From assembly GCF_019084075.1 (NCBI RefSeq), contig NZ_JAHREN010000001.1, positions 3,994,501-4,058,500 of the forward strand: a DNA stretch of 64,000 nt. The letters are read 5' to 3'. Position 1 is the stretch's first letter. Each line of letters begins with the position of its first letter. The DNA is from Siccirubricoccus sp. G192 (lineage in GTDB: Bacteria > Pseudomonadota > Alphaproteobacteria > Acetobacterales > Acetobacteraceae). Positions 9,934 to 18,345 of this stretch are shown in pieces. A program made the position numbers and the translations under genes. The notes below the pieces were generated by a model that did no database searches, was not told where the DNA came from, and saw only the letters and a program-made list of their open reading frames with translations.

Positions 9934-9943
9934 CCATGCGGCA
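9934..9943. repeat. Right copy of probable target site duplication
   Basis: CCATGCGGCA follows the right inverted repeat and matches the left flank at 8673-8682 in 9 of 10 positions. It marks the right boundary of the ISAs1-family element. Confidence 0.7.
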
Positions 9944-10308
9944 GCGGATGAATCGGCCGCGCGATCATTTCCCGACGAAACCTGGACCGCCAAGGTGAGT
10001 TTGCCGAATGCTTGGCATTGTCGCGAGCAGCGGCCGGCCAGGACCAAAAAAAGAGAATTGCCGGGAGGATCATCTTGATCGACGGAGTTGACCGGGCCAC
10101 GGCCCGCCAGGGCCGGATGGCGCCCTGCTGCATCCTGCTGCCCAGGACCATCCCCACCTCGCATTCCGGCCCGCCCCTGGCCCACCTCCCCTCGCAGCTG
10201 CATCGGCTTGCGGGCAGGCATCCCGGAGGGGCCAGGATATTGCCGGCCGACGCCTGTCTCTCCGCGGCGCTTGCCGCCCGCCAGCCCAGCGCATGAGGGG
10301 GCAGGCGC
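9944..10308. other. Intergenic stretch between the insertion sequence and tctA
   Basis: 365 bp without a convincing gene. Short open frames on both strands (for instance from a TTG near 10012) have no recognisable motif and unremarkable composition. In particular there is no TctB-like hydrophobic protein upstream of tctA. A GAGGGGGC ribosome-binding-type sequence precedes the tctA start. The tctA promoter probably lies here, but I cannot place it. Confidence 0.5.
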
Positions 10309-11802
10309 ATGCTCGAGAACCTCGCGCTCGGCTTTGATGTCGCACTCAGCTTCAAGAACCTGACCTTCGCCTTTCTCGGCACCCTGATCGGCACGGCCAT
10401 CGGCGTGCTGCCCGGCCTCGGGCCGACGGCGACCATCTCCCTGCTGCTGCCGCTCACCTTCGGGCAGGATCCGGTCACCGCCATTATCATGCTGGCCGGC
10501 ATCTATTACGGCGCGCAGTATGGCGGCTCCACCACCGCCATCCTGCTGAACCTGCCGGGCGAGATCTCCGGCGTCGTCACCGCCATCGAAGGCTACAAGA
10601 TGGCGCAGCAGGGGCGCGCCGGGGCGGCGCTGGCCGCGGCGGCGCTCGGCTCCTTCTTCGCCGGCACGGTGTCCACCTTCGTCGTCGCCGCATCGGGGCC
10701 GATGCTCACATCGGTGGCGCTGTCCTTCGGGCCGCCGGACTACTTCTCCCTCATGCTGCTCGGCCTGATCGTCGCCTGCGTCCTGGCCCAGGGCAGCGTG
10801 CCGAAGGCCATAGCGATGGTGGTGCTGGGCGTCGCGCTCGGCCTGGTCGGGACCGATGTGCAAACGGGGCAGCAGCGTTTCACCTTCGGCGTCCCCGAAC
10901 TCTCGGACGGCATCAATTTCGTGGCCCTGGCCATGGGACTGTTCGGGGTGACGGAGATCATCCTGAACCTGGAACGCCCGGAGATCCGCAGCGGCCGGGT
11001 GGCGAAGCGCGGCCCGCTCTGGCTGAGCCGTGAGGAATGGCGCTACGCGATCCCGGCCTCGATCCGGGGAACCCTGCTCGGCACCGCACTCGGCATCCTG
11101 CCGGGCGGCGGCGCCGCCATCTCCTCCTTCGGGTCCTACATGCTGGAGCGGCGCCTGACACGCCGCCCGGAACGCTTCGGCAATGGCGCGATCGAGGGGC
11201 TAGCCGGGCCGGAAAGCGCCAATAATGCCGGGGCGCAGAGCGCCTTCATCCCGCTACTGACGCTCGGCATCCCGTCCAATTCCGTGATGGCCCTGATGGT
11301 GGGCGCCCTCATCATCCAGGGCATCCAGCCCGGGCCACGGATGGTCACGGCGCAGCCGGAACTCTTCTGGGGCCTGATCTGCAGCATGTGGATCGGCAAC
11401 CTGATGCTGCTGGTCATCAACCTGCCGCTGGTCGGGGTTTGGGTGCAGCTGCTGAAGGTGCCCTATAAATTCCTGTATCCGGCGATCCTGGTCTTCTGCT
11501 GCATCGGCGCCTACAGCATCAACAACAACGTCTTCGACGTCTACACCATGATGATCTTCACCGTGCTCGGCTATGCCCTGACCAAGCTGGGCTGCGAGTC
11601 GGCCCCGTTGCTGCTGGGCTTCGTGCTCGGCCCGATGATGGAGGAGCATCTGCGCCGCGCCATGCTGCTCTCGCGCGGCGACCCGATGACCTTCCTCGAA
11701 AGGCCGATCAGCGCCTCGATGCTCGGGCTCGCCCTCATCGCGCTGGTGCTGATGGTGCTGCCCTCACTGCGCAGCAAGAAGGAGAAGGCGCTGGCAAGCT
11801 GA
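10309..11802 (+). CDS. tctA: Tripartite tricarboxylate transporter large permease, TctA family
   Basis: Large membrane subunit of a TTT transporter for citrate-like or other carboxylates, normally working with small permease TctB and periplasmic TctC. The 497-aa protein has about ten to twelve hydrophobic segments and the TctA signatures GTAIGVLPGLGPTATISLLLP, GIYYGAQYGGSTTAILLNLPGE and a second PGGGAAISSFGSY repeat, then GPESANNAGAQSAFIPLLTLGIP. Neither TctB nor TctC is adjacent; partners must be elsewhere or the permease is an orphan. Converges with infC through a strong hairpin. Confidence 0.93.
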   Translation: MLENLALGFDVALSFKNLTFAFLGTLIGTAIGVLPGLGPTATISLLLPLTFGQDPVTAIIMLAGIYYGAQYGGSTTAILLNLPGEISGVVTAIEGYKMAQQGRAGAALAAAALGSFFAGTVSTFVVAASGPMLTSVALSFGPPDYFSLMLLGLIVACVLAQGSVPKAIAMVVLGVALGLVGTDVQTGQQRFTFGVPELSDGINFVALAMGLFGVTEIILNLERPEIRSGRVAKRGPLWLSREEWRYAIPASIRGTLLGTALGILPGGGAAISSFGSYMLERRLTRRPERFGNGAIEGLAGPESANNAGAQSAFIPLLTLGIPSNSVMALMVGALIIQGIQPGPRMVTAQPELFWGLICSMWIGNLMLLVINLPLVGVWVQLLKVPYKFLYPAILVFCCIGAYSINNNVFDVYTMMIFTVLGYALTKLGCESAPLLLGFVLGPMMEEHLRRAMLLSRGDPMTFLERPISASMLGLALIALVLMVLPSLRSKKEKALAS

Positions 11803-11807
11803 GAGCA

Positions 11808-11858
11808 GCCCTGCCGGCGCGCGCGGGCCGACCAGGCGGAACCGCGCGCCGGCAGGGC
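11808..11858. terminator. Bidirectional terminator-like hairpin between tctA and infC
   Basis: A perfect 16-bp stem pairs 11808-11823 with 11843-11858 around a 19-nt loop, filling the 61-bp gap between the convergent tctA and infC stops. No T tract follows on either strand. Position and symmetry suggest transcription termination or 3'-end protection for both genes. Confidence 0.7.
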
Positions 11859-11863
11859 GCCGC

Positions 11864-12403
11864 CTATTTCGGCGCCAGGACCATGATCATCTGGCGGTTC
11901 TCCAGGCGGGGCATCTGCTCCACCTTGATGGTCTCGCCGAGCTCGGTGCGGATGCGCTCCAGCACCTTGATGCCGAGGTCCTGGTGCGCCATCTCGCGCC
12001 CGCGGAACCGCAGCGTGACCTTCACCTTGTCGCCTTCCTCGATGAAGGACTTCATCGCCCGCATCTTCACGTCGTAGTCGTGATCGTCGATGTTGGGGCG
12101 GACCTTCACCTCCTTGATTTCGACGACCTTCTGCTTCTTGCGGGCCTCGTTGGCCTTCTTCTGCTGCTCGTATTTGTACTTGCCGTAATCCGTGATCTTG
12201 CAGACCGGCGGCTCGGCATTGGGGCTGATCTCAAGCAGGTCGAGGCCGACATCATAGGCGCGCTGCAGCGCCTCGCGCGCGGACATGACGCCCTGCATCT
12301 CGCCATCCTGGTCGATCAGCCGGACCTGCGGCACGCGGATATCCTCGTTGACGCGCGGCCCATCGCGCGGCGGCAACTGGTTGGAAACGGGACCTCGGGC
12401 TAT
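11864..12403 (-). CDS. infC: Translation initiation factor IF-3, probable ATA start
   Basis: Binds the 30S subunit and discriminates against non-canonical starts. The conserved body begins at [16 protein letters not shown] and includes [21 protein letters not shown] and the C-terminal RFRGREMAH and [14 protein letters not shown] segments. No ATG or GTG fits. An ATA at 12401-12403 lies 6 nt after a strong AGGAG and gives a 179-aa protein starting with the usual (M)[15 protein letters not shown] leader. A TTG inside (12376) would cut off that leader. Rare start codons are the known basis of IF-3 autoregulation, so the ATA start fits. Preceded by thrS (54-bp gap). Confidence 0.93.
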   Translation of the reverse strand: MARGPVSNQLPPRDGPRVNEDIRVPQVRLIDQDGEMQGVMSAREALQRAYDVGLDLLEISPNAEPPVCKITDYGKYKYEQQKKANEARKKQKVVEIKEVKVRPNIDDHDYDVKMRAMKSFIEEGDKVKVTLRFRGREMAHQDLGIKVLERIRTELGETIKVEQMPRLENRQMIMVLAPK

Positions 12404-12457
12404 TGCTCTCTCCTGTCGATGTTGGAACGGTTCAGCACTATAGTTATGGCGTCCGTG

Positions 12458-14431
12458 TCAGGCCGCTGCAACTGCTTGATCGCTGGCCTGCGCGGCCTCC
12501 GGCCTGCGGTCAGGCGGCGTTGCCTCGGCCGCCAGCCGTGCCACCGCCTCGGCTAGGGGCAGCATTTCCTGCTCCCGTCCTGGCAGGCGGCGCAGCACCA
12601 GGCTGCCCTGCTCCGCCTCGCGCCGCCCCACCACGGCCAGCACCGGTACCCGCTGCTCGATATGGTCCACGACCTTGCGGTTGATCTTCTCGTTCCGCAG
12701 ATCGAGTTCCACGCGCAGCCCGGCGCGGGCCAGGGCCGCGGCCGCCTCGCGGGCGAAGGGTGCCGCCTCGTCCACGATGGTGGCGACCACCACCTGCACC
12801 GGCGCCAGCCAGAGCGGGAAACGCCCGGCATGCTGCTCGATCAGGATGCCGATGAAGCGCTCGAAGCTGCCGAGGATGGCCCGGTGCAGCATCACCGGCC
12901 GCTTCCGCGTGCCGTCCTCCGCCACGTATTCGGCATCGAGCCGCTCCGGCAGCACGAAATCCACCTGCAAGGTGCCGCATTGCCAGTCGCGGCCGATCGC
13001 GTCGCGCAGCACGAATTCCAGCTTCGGGCCGTAGAAGGCGCCCTCCCCCGGGTTCAGCGTGTAGTCCACGCCGGCGATGCGGCAGGCTTCCTTGAGCGCG
13101 CCCTCCGCCTGGTCCCAGACGGCGTCCTCACCGGCCCGCTTAGCCGGACGGTCGCTGAACTTCACGCGGAATTCCTCGAAGCCGAGATCGCGGTAGATGG
13201 AGGAGAGCAGCGCCACGAATTGCACCGTCTCCTCCGCGATCTGCTCCTCCGTGCAGAAGATATGCGCGTCGTCCTGGGTGAAGGCGCGCACCCGCATGAT
13301 GCCGTGCAGCGCGCCGCTCGGCTCATAGCGGTGGCAGCTTCCGAACTCCGCCATGCGCAGCGGCAATTCGCGGTAGCTGCGGAGCCCCTGGTTGAAGATC
13401 TGCACATGGCAGGGGCAGTTCATCGGCTTCAGGGCGAGGACGCGGTCGCGCTCATCCTCCTCCTCGACGCGGGCGATGAACATGTGCTCGCGGAATTTCT
13501 CCCAATGGCCGGATTCTTCCCAGAGCTTCCGGTCCACAAGCTGCGGCGTCCGCACCTCCTGGTAGTCGGTCGCGTCCAGCCGCCGGCGCATGTAGTCCTC
13601 CAGCGTCCGGTAGAGCTTCCAGCCCTTCGGGTGCCAGAAGATGCTGCCCACCGCTTCCTCCTGGAGGTGGAACAGATCCATCTCCTTGCCGATCTTGCGG
13701 TGGTCGCGGCGCTCGGCTTCCTCAAGCTGGTGGAGATAGGCGTCCAGCTCCTTCTGGTCGCGCCAGGCCGTGCCGTAGATGCGGCTCAGCATGGCATTGC
13801 GGTGGTCGCCGCGCCAATAGGCGCCGGCCACCTTCATCAGCTTGAAGGCGCTGCCGACATCGGCGGTGCCGCGCATATGCGGGCCGCGGCAGAGGTCGAT
13901 CCAGTCGCCCTGGCTGTAGAGGGAGATCTCCTCCGTGGCCGGCAGGTCGCGGATCAGCTCGGCCTTGTAGTCTTCGCCCTTCGCCTCGAAGAAGGCGATC
14001 GCCTCCTCGCGTGGCAGCACGCTGCGGCGGAAGGGGCTGTTGCGGGCGACGATCTCCCGCATCTTCGCCTCGATCGCGGCGAAATCCTCCGGCGTGAAGG
14101 GCTCGTTGCGGGCGAAGTCGTAGTAGAAGCCGTTCTCGATGGCAGGGCCGATCGTCACCTGCGTGCCGGGGAACAGTGCCTGCACCGCTTCCGCCAGCAC
14201 ATGCGCGGCGTCGTGGCGGATCAGCTCCAGCGCCTCGGGGTCCTTGCGGGTGATGAAGCGGAGGGCGCTGTCCTGTTCCAGCGTTGCGGAGAGGTCGCGC
14301 AGCCTGCCGTCCACGCTCATCGCCAGCGCGGCCTTGGCCAGGCCGGGCCCGATCGCGGCGGCGACCTCGGTGCCCGTGACCGGCCCGTCGAAGCGGCGCA
14401 CGGAACCATCGGGCAGGGTGATCGCAGGCAT
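12458..14431 (-). CDS. thrS: Threonyl-tRNA synthetase
   Basis: Class II synthetase charging tRNA-Thr. ATG at 14431 gives 657 aa; the frame continues 13 codons upstream but [16 protein letters not shown] is the normal start of the TGS domain. The editing domain has [16 protein letters not shown] (zinc/editing His) and the catalytic core has [12 protein letters not shown] (zinc Cys), [19 protein letters not shown] (motif 2) and [18 protein letters not shown] (motif 3), followed by the anticodon-binding domain. It precedes infC as in many bacteria; rpmI and rplT are not adjacent here. Confidence 0.98.
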   Translation of the reverse strand: MPAITLPDGSVRRFDGPVTGTEVAAAIGPGLAKAALAMSVDGRLRDLSATLEQDSALRFITRKDPEALELIRHDAAHVLAEAVQALFPGTQVTIGPAIENGFYYDFARNEPFTPEDFAAIEAKMREIVARNSPFRRSVLPREEAIAFFEAKGEDYKAELIRDLPATEEISLYSQGDWIDLCRGPHMRGTADVGSAFKLMKVAGAYWRGDHRNAMLSRIYGTAWRDQKELDAYLHQLEEAERRDHRKIGKEMDLFHLQEEAVGSIFWHPKGWKLYRTLEDYMRRRLDATDYQEVRTPQLVDRKLWEESGHWEKFREHMFIARVEEEDERDRVLALKPMNCPCHVQIFNQGLRSYRELPLRMAEFGSCHRYEPSGALHGIMRVRAFTQDDAHIFCTEEQIAEETVQFVALLSSIYRDLGFEEFRVKFSDRPAKRAGEDAVWDQAEGALKEACRIAGVDYTLNPGEGAFYGPKLEFVLRDAIGRDWQCGTLQVDFVLPERLDAEYVAEDGTRKRPVMLHRAILGSFERFIGILIEQHAGRFPLWLAPVQVVVATIVDEAAPFAREAAAALARAGLRVELDLRNEKINRKVVDHIEQRVPVLAVVGRREAEQGSLVLRRLPGREQEMLPLAEAVARLAAEATPPDRRPEAAQASDQAVAAA

Positions 14432-14583
14432 CGGGCAACGGGCTCCTTGGGCTTTGGGGGCGCGGACCATGGGCGGGCGAGCCGGTCGGCGTCAAGCATG
14501 GTGCTTGCGCCGATGCCATACCGCATCGGAAACTGCCATAGCCGGCAACATGGCCTGCCTTGCGGCCAGGCGACGCGCCGCCT

Positions 14584-15499
14584 TCAGGCCGCAACCAACC
14601 CCGCCAGCGCCACCCGCACCTCCGCCACCTCCAGCGCCGCCAGCCGCGCATGCCGCAGCACCGCCACGGCTTGGCCGCGCGGGGCGCAAAGCGCGGGATC
14701 GCTCTCGGCGCCGAACAGGGCCAGGGTCGGGCAGCCGGCGGCGGCGATCAGGTGCGTCGGGCCGGTATCGTTACCGATGGCGAAGGCGGCCCGCCGCGCC
14801 ACGGCGCCCAGCGCCGCGTAGCTGGTGCGGCCGGTAAGGTCGATCACCCCCGGCGCCGCCGCGGCGATGGCGGCGGCGAGCGGCGCCTCGGCCGGCCCGC
14901 CCACCACCGTGGCCGGCAGGCCGAGCCCGGCCGCCAGGGCCCCATAGCGTTCCGCCGGCCAGCGCTTGCCCGGCCGGCCGGGAGAGGCGCCGGGCACCAG
15001 CAGGGCAAAGCGCGGCGGCAGGCCAAACCCGGAGATATCGGCATCCAGCCAGTCCAGTTCCGGCAGCGGGAAGGCGCGGAGGCCGGCCATCTCCAACTGT
15101 TCCCGTTGCCGCTCGATCGTATGCATGAAATCGCGCCGCGGATTGGCATGCGGATGGCTGGCGCCGGGCGCGATGCCGGACCACTCGACCCCATCCCCCA
15201 GCAGCCGCCGGTAGCGGGAGGAGCGGGCGGAGGTCTGCAAATCATAGACCCGGCTGAACCCCGCCCCGCGCAGCCGCCGCGCCAGGCGCCAGAGCCCCGG
15301 CAGATCGGCCCAGCCCGGGCGGCCATCGGCCCAGACCCGGTCGAACCAGGGGCTGCGCCGGGCGAGGTCCGCATAGGGGGGGCGTGGTCAGCAGGGTGAT
15401 CTCGGCCGCCGGATGATGCGCACGGATGGCCGCGAAGGGCCCGAAGGCCTGCACGAAGTCGCCGAGGGCCGCGAGCTTGATGACCAGGATGCGCTGCAT
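14584..15499 (-). pseudogene. Glycosyltransferase family 9 (heptosyltransferase-like), frameshifted
   Basis: GT9 enzymes add heptose or related sugars to lipopolysaccharide cores. ATG at 15499 opens with RILVIKLAALGDFVQAFG, the typical N-terminal donor-fold start. The frame breaks in a seven-G run at 15376-15382; removing one base joins it to a C-terminal part containing LVPGASPGRPGKRWPAERY and GNDTGPTHLIAAAGCPTLALFG, the family's nucleotide-sugar site. The repaired product is 304 aa, a normal length. It follows the GT4 gene by 7 bp in a probable Ldh2-GT4-GT9 operon. Acceptor and donor are unknown. Confidence 0.88.
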
Positions 15500-15506
15500 C
15501 ACCGCC

Positions 15507-16629
15507 TCACAGCAGTTCCCGATACACCGCCAGGGTCGCCGCCTGCATCGCCGCCGTGGTGTAGCGCGCCAGCACCCGCGCCCGCGCCCGGGCACCGAGC
15601 GCCGCCCGCGCCGCCGGCGGCAGGGCGAGCGCGGCGGTGATGGCGCTGGCCAGTGCGGCGGGGTCTCCCGGGGGGCACCCGCCAGCCGGTTTCGCCCTCC
15701 AGCACCGTCTCACGCGGGGCGCCGAGATCGGCGGCGATCACCGGCCGGGCCATGGCCTGCGCCTCGATGACGGTGCGGCCGAAGGCTTCCGGGTCGGTCG
15801 AGGCATGCACCACCACATCCGCCAGCAGCAGCGCCGCCGGCATGTCCTCGGCATGACCGCAGAGGCGCACCCGCTCGCCGAGCCCAGCATTTGCGACGCG
15901 CGATGCCAGCTCATCCCGGAAGCCGCCATTGCCGGCGCCGGCGCCGACCAGCAGCACCATCACCTCAGGAGGCAGCAGCGGCATGGCGTCGAGCAGCACG
16001 GCCTGGCCCTTCCAGCGCGTCAGGCGCCCCGGCAGCATCACCGCCGGACGCCCCTCCGGGACATTCCAGGCCTGGCGCAGCGCCGCCACCCGGGCGGGCG
16101 TCACCGCCGCCGGATCGAAGCGCGCCGGATCGACGCCGCGCGGGATCACCCGGATGCGCGCCGGATCGGTGCCGTGCCGCGCCTGGATATGCGCCGCGAT
16201 GAACTCGCTGATGGCGATCACCCGCTCGCCCCGTGCCATGATCGAATTGTACAGGCGCTTGCCCGGAAATCCCTCATTGTAGGTGCCGTGATAGGTGGTG
16301 ACGAAATGCGCCCCTGCCCGCCGCGCCGCCAGCAGCGCCGACCAGGCGGGGGCGCGGGAACGGGCATGGATGATCGCCACCCCCTCCGCCCGCGCCAGCG
16401 CCGTGAGCGCCGCGGCATTGCGCCAGATCCCGGCCGGGGATTTGGTGCCGAGCGGCAGGGTCACGTGCCGGGCGCCCAGCCGCTCCAGCGGCCCGACCAA
16501 CGGCCCGCCGGCGGAGGCGACCAGGGCGCGGCAGCCCGCGGCCAGCAGCGCCTCGGCGATCTCCAGCGTGCCGCGCTCGACCCCGCCCGAGACCAGGGCG
16601 GGCAGCACCTGCAGGATGGTCGCGCTCAA
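15507..16629 (-). pseudogene. Glycosyltransferase family 4 (GT-B), frameshifted near the C-terminus
   Basis: Retaining glycosyltransferase of the GT4 type, probably acting on a surface polysaccharide or lipopolysaccharide. The first ~320 residues are intact: ILQVLPALVSGGVERGTLEIA (acceptor domain), TTYHGTYNEG, IRVIPRGVDPARF, LPGRLTRWKGQ, and the donor-site segment STDPEAFGRTVIEAQAMARPVI with the E-x7-E pattern. A six-G run at 15670-15675 then breaks the frame. Deleting one base gives DPAALASAITAALAL and a normal ending, 373 aa in total. The start overlaps the Ldh2 gene stop by 4 bp. Confidence 0.88.
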
Positions 16630-17678
16630 AGCGGGGCGGGCATGGCGATGCCGGCCAGGGCGCCGCGCTCGGCCAGCAGCGGCGGCAGTGAGGGGTGCAG
16701 CGCCACGCCCTCGGCCAGCGCCGCCGCCCGGCGCTGCCAGGCACGCTCGCCGGGCAGCCGGGGCGGCGGGGCGCCCGGCGGCGGCGGATTGGCATGCACC
16801 GCCGCCGCCATCCAGCCGGTCTCGCGCAGGAAGGCCTCGGTACCGCCGAAACGGGCGGGGTCGAGCACCAGCACCAGGACGGAAGCGCCCCAGCCGCCAG
16901 GTGCATCGGCGCGGCCATGACCGACGAGCGCGCTGGTCAGCGCCTCCACCATCAGCCCGAGCGCCGAGCCCTTATGCCCAGCCGCCATGCCGCCAAGCGG
17001 CAGCAGGCTGCCGGCGGGGCTGGTGAAGAAGGCCTCCGGGTCGCTGGTCGGGCGGCCCTCGGCATCCAGCAGGGCATCGGCAGGGAAGCGCCCGCCCTCG
17101 GCGCGCCGGCGCGCGGTCATGGCATTGGTGGTGATGGACATCGACACATCCAGCATCACCGGCCCATCAGGCGAGGGCCAGCCCGCGGCGATGGGATTCG
17201 GCGTGAAGAGCCGCCGCGTGCCGCCCCAGGGCGCGACCGAGCCGGTGGCGGGGTCCGAGGAAAACACCAGCAGCACCTGCCCCCGCTCCACCACCCGCGG
17301 CAGATAGACGGCGAGGCAGCCGATATGGTGGCAGCGCCGAATCGCCACCGCCGCCAGGCCGAAGCTGGCGGCGCGCTCCGCGGCGAGATCGGCGGCGCGG
17401 CGCACCAGCCAGGGGCCGGGCAGCTTGCGGCCATCCCAGGTTTCCACCACGGGCGTGCCGGTCAGCACCTCCGGCGCGCCCCGCCCCAGCATGTCGCCGC
17501 TGGCCAGCGCATCGAGATAGGGCGGCAGCAGGGCCAGGCCATGGGTGTCGTGGCCTAGCAGGTCGCCCTCGACCAGCACCTCCGCGACGGTGGCGGCCTT
17601 CTCCCCCTCCATGCCACCCCTCTCGAACAGGAGGGCGGCGAAGCGGCGCAGTGCGGCGGCGTCGTGGCGAACGGTCAT
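16626..17678 (-). CDS. Malate/L-lactate dehydrogenase family (Ldh2/YlbC-type) oxidoreductase
   Basis: NAD(P)-dependent oxidoreductase of the Ldh2 fold, which includes malate, sulfolactate, ureidoglycolate and delta-piperideine-carboxylate enzymes. The 350-aa product has the family hallmarks EGDLLGHDTHGLALLPPYL, AIRRCHHIGCLAVYL (catalytic His region), FTPNPIAAGWPSPDGPVMLDVS and MAAGHKGSALGLMVEAL. The substrate cannot be told from sequence. It heads a tight run with two glycosyltransferases (4-bp overlap), which is an odd pairing and may mean a role in sugar or aglycone supply, or simple cotranscription. Confidence 0.88.
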   Translation of the reverse strand: MTVRHDAAALRRFAALLFERGGMEGEKAATVAEVLVEGDLLGHDTHGLALLPPYLDALASGDMLGRGAPEVLTGTPVVETWDGRKLPGPWLVRRAADLAAERAASFGLAAVAIRRCHHIGCLAVYLPRVVERGQVLLVFSSDPATGSVAPWGGTRRLFTPNPIAAGWPSPDGPVMLDVSMSITTNAMTARRRAEGGRFPADALLDAEGRPTSDPEAFFTSPAGSLLPLGGMAAGHKGSALGLMVEALTSALVGHGRADAPGGWGASVLVLVLDPARFGGTEAFLRETGWMAAAVHANPPPPGAPPPRLPGERAWQRRAAALAEGVALHPSLPPLLAERGALAGIAMPAPL

Positions 17679-17790
17679 TCGCCCGGGGCTTCAGCGGCGG
17701 CGAGCCGTGGGACGGGGTGGTGCAAAACGGAGTCCTCCGCAGGGGCCAGCGGTGATGGCTGCCTTCTCCTCGGTCTGGCGGAGGTTTTCG

Positions 17791-17967
17791 TCAATGGCCG
17801 GTGCGGTAGGCCCCCATGCCGTCAGAGGGCGGTGAGGCAGCCGGTGGAGATGCCTTGGCCGGAGCGGCGAAGCCACGCGCCACGGCATGGCCGTAGCGGC
17901 CCAGCGCGGCGTGGCTGGCGCCGGACCACGCCCGGCCGTGGCGACCGGCGAGGATCATGGCCTGCAT
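17791..17967 (-). CDS. Small hypothetical protein (58 aa)
   Basis: A short frame starting at ATG 17967, 22 bp after the DUF1127-like gene and in the same direction. The product is Ala/Gly-rich, with a basic amphipathic start (MQAMILAGRHGRAWSG) and a Pro/Ser-rich tail. Third codon positions are mostly G or C, as in neighbouring genes, but no clear ribosome-binding site precedes it. I do not recognise it. It could be a real small protein accompanying DUF1127, or chance. Confidence 0.35.
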   Translation of the reverse strand: MQAMILAGRHGRAWSGASHAALGRYGHAVARGFAAPAKASPPAASPPSDGMGAYRTGH

Positions 17968-17989
17968 GGGTTCGATGCGGATGGGCGGA

Positions 17990-18157
17990 TCAGTGCCAGT
18001 CGGGCCGGGTGGCGAGGCGCCCCGCCTCGTGCCGCGGCGGCAGGCCGATATCGCGCCGCAGCCGGTCGCCGAGCGTGCGCGTGCCCCAGCCCCGCGCCCG
18101 CATCTCCCAGTGCAGCCGGGTGAGTTGCAGCGCCGCCTGAAGGATGTCCAGCATCAT
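17990..18157 (-). CDS. Small DUF1127-like (YjiS-type) protein, 55 aa
   Basis: ATG at 18157 (a second ATG follows directly) opens a 55-residue basic protein. It has an amphipathic helix rich in Leu and Arg (DILQAALQLTRLHWEMRARGW) and then LGDRLRRDIGLPP, which matches the arginine-rich 'LSDRxLxDIGL' core of DUF1127 proteins. DUF1127 proteins in alphaproteobacteria are small, often RNA-linked and stress- or phosphate-responsive. The gene is divergent from the FAH-family gene. A GGAG lies about 10 nt upstream. Confidence 0.5.
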   Translation of the reverse strand: MMLDILQAALQLTRLHWEMRARGWGTRTLGDRLRRDIGLPPRHEAGRLATRPDWH

Positions 18158-18205
18158 GTCCCCGTGCTCCGTCCCGTCTTGCGATGCGCATCCTCTAGGC
18201 ACATG

Positions 18206-18250
18206 CGGTTTCGCGGGGATGCCGGCCCCGCGGCATTCCGGTTTCGCGGG
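18206..18250. promoter_or_regulatory. Direct repeat - dyad - direct repeat cluster
   Basis: CGGTTTCGCGGG occurs at 18206-18217 and again at 18239-18250 (33-bp period). Between them lies a perfect dyad, ATGCCG-N6-CGGCAT (18219-18236). The cluster sits in the divergent promoter region of the DUF1127-like gene and the FAH-family gene, a typical place for a shared operator. No regulator gene is adjacent, so the binding protein is unknown. Confidence 0.45.
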
Positions 18251-18345
18251 TTTCACCGGCCGCCTTCCGCCGGGGGGGCCTGCCGTGCGCGCGCCGCCGC
18301 CGCTAAGGTGCCGGCCCATCGAGCCGATCAGGGAGGAGAGGCCCC

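Larger units (their letters stand above)
17679..18345. other. 667-bp region between the Ldh2 and FAH-family genes
   Basis: Contains two short minus-strand reading frames (17791-17967 and 17990-18157, listed separately) and a repeat-rich divergent promoter region at 18158-18345. The stretch 17679-17790 shows nothing convincing; a 65-codon frame there lacks motifs. Confidence 0.5.

Noticed and set aside
10012-10296. Short plus-strand frame upstream of tctA as a possible TctB
   Set aside because: It has no hydrophobic segments or family motif and starts at TTG without a ribosome site.
17691-17888. 65-codon minus-strand frame
   Set aside because: It overlaps the more plausible 58-codon frame, has no ribosome site and no recognisable motif.
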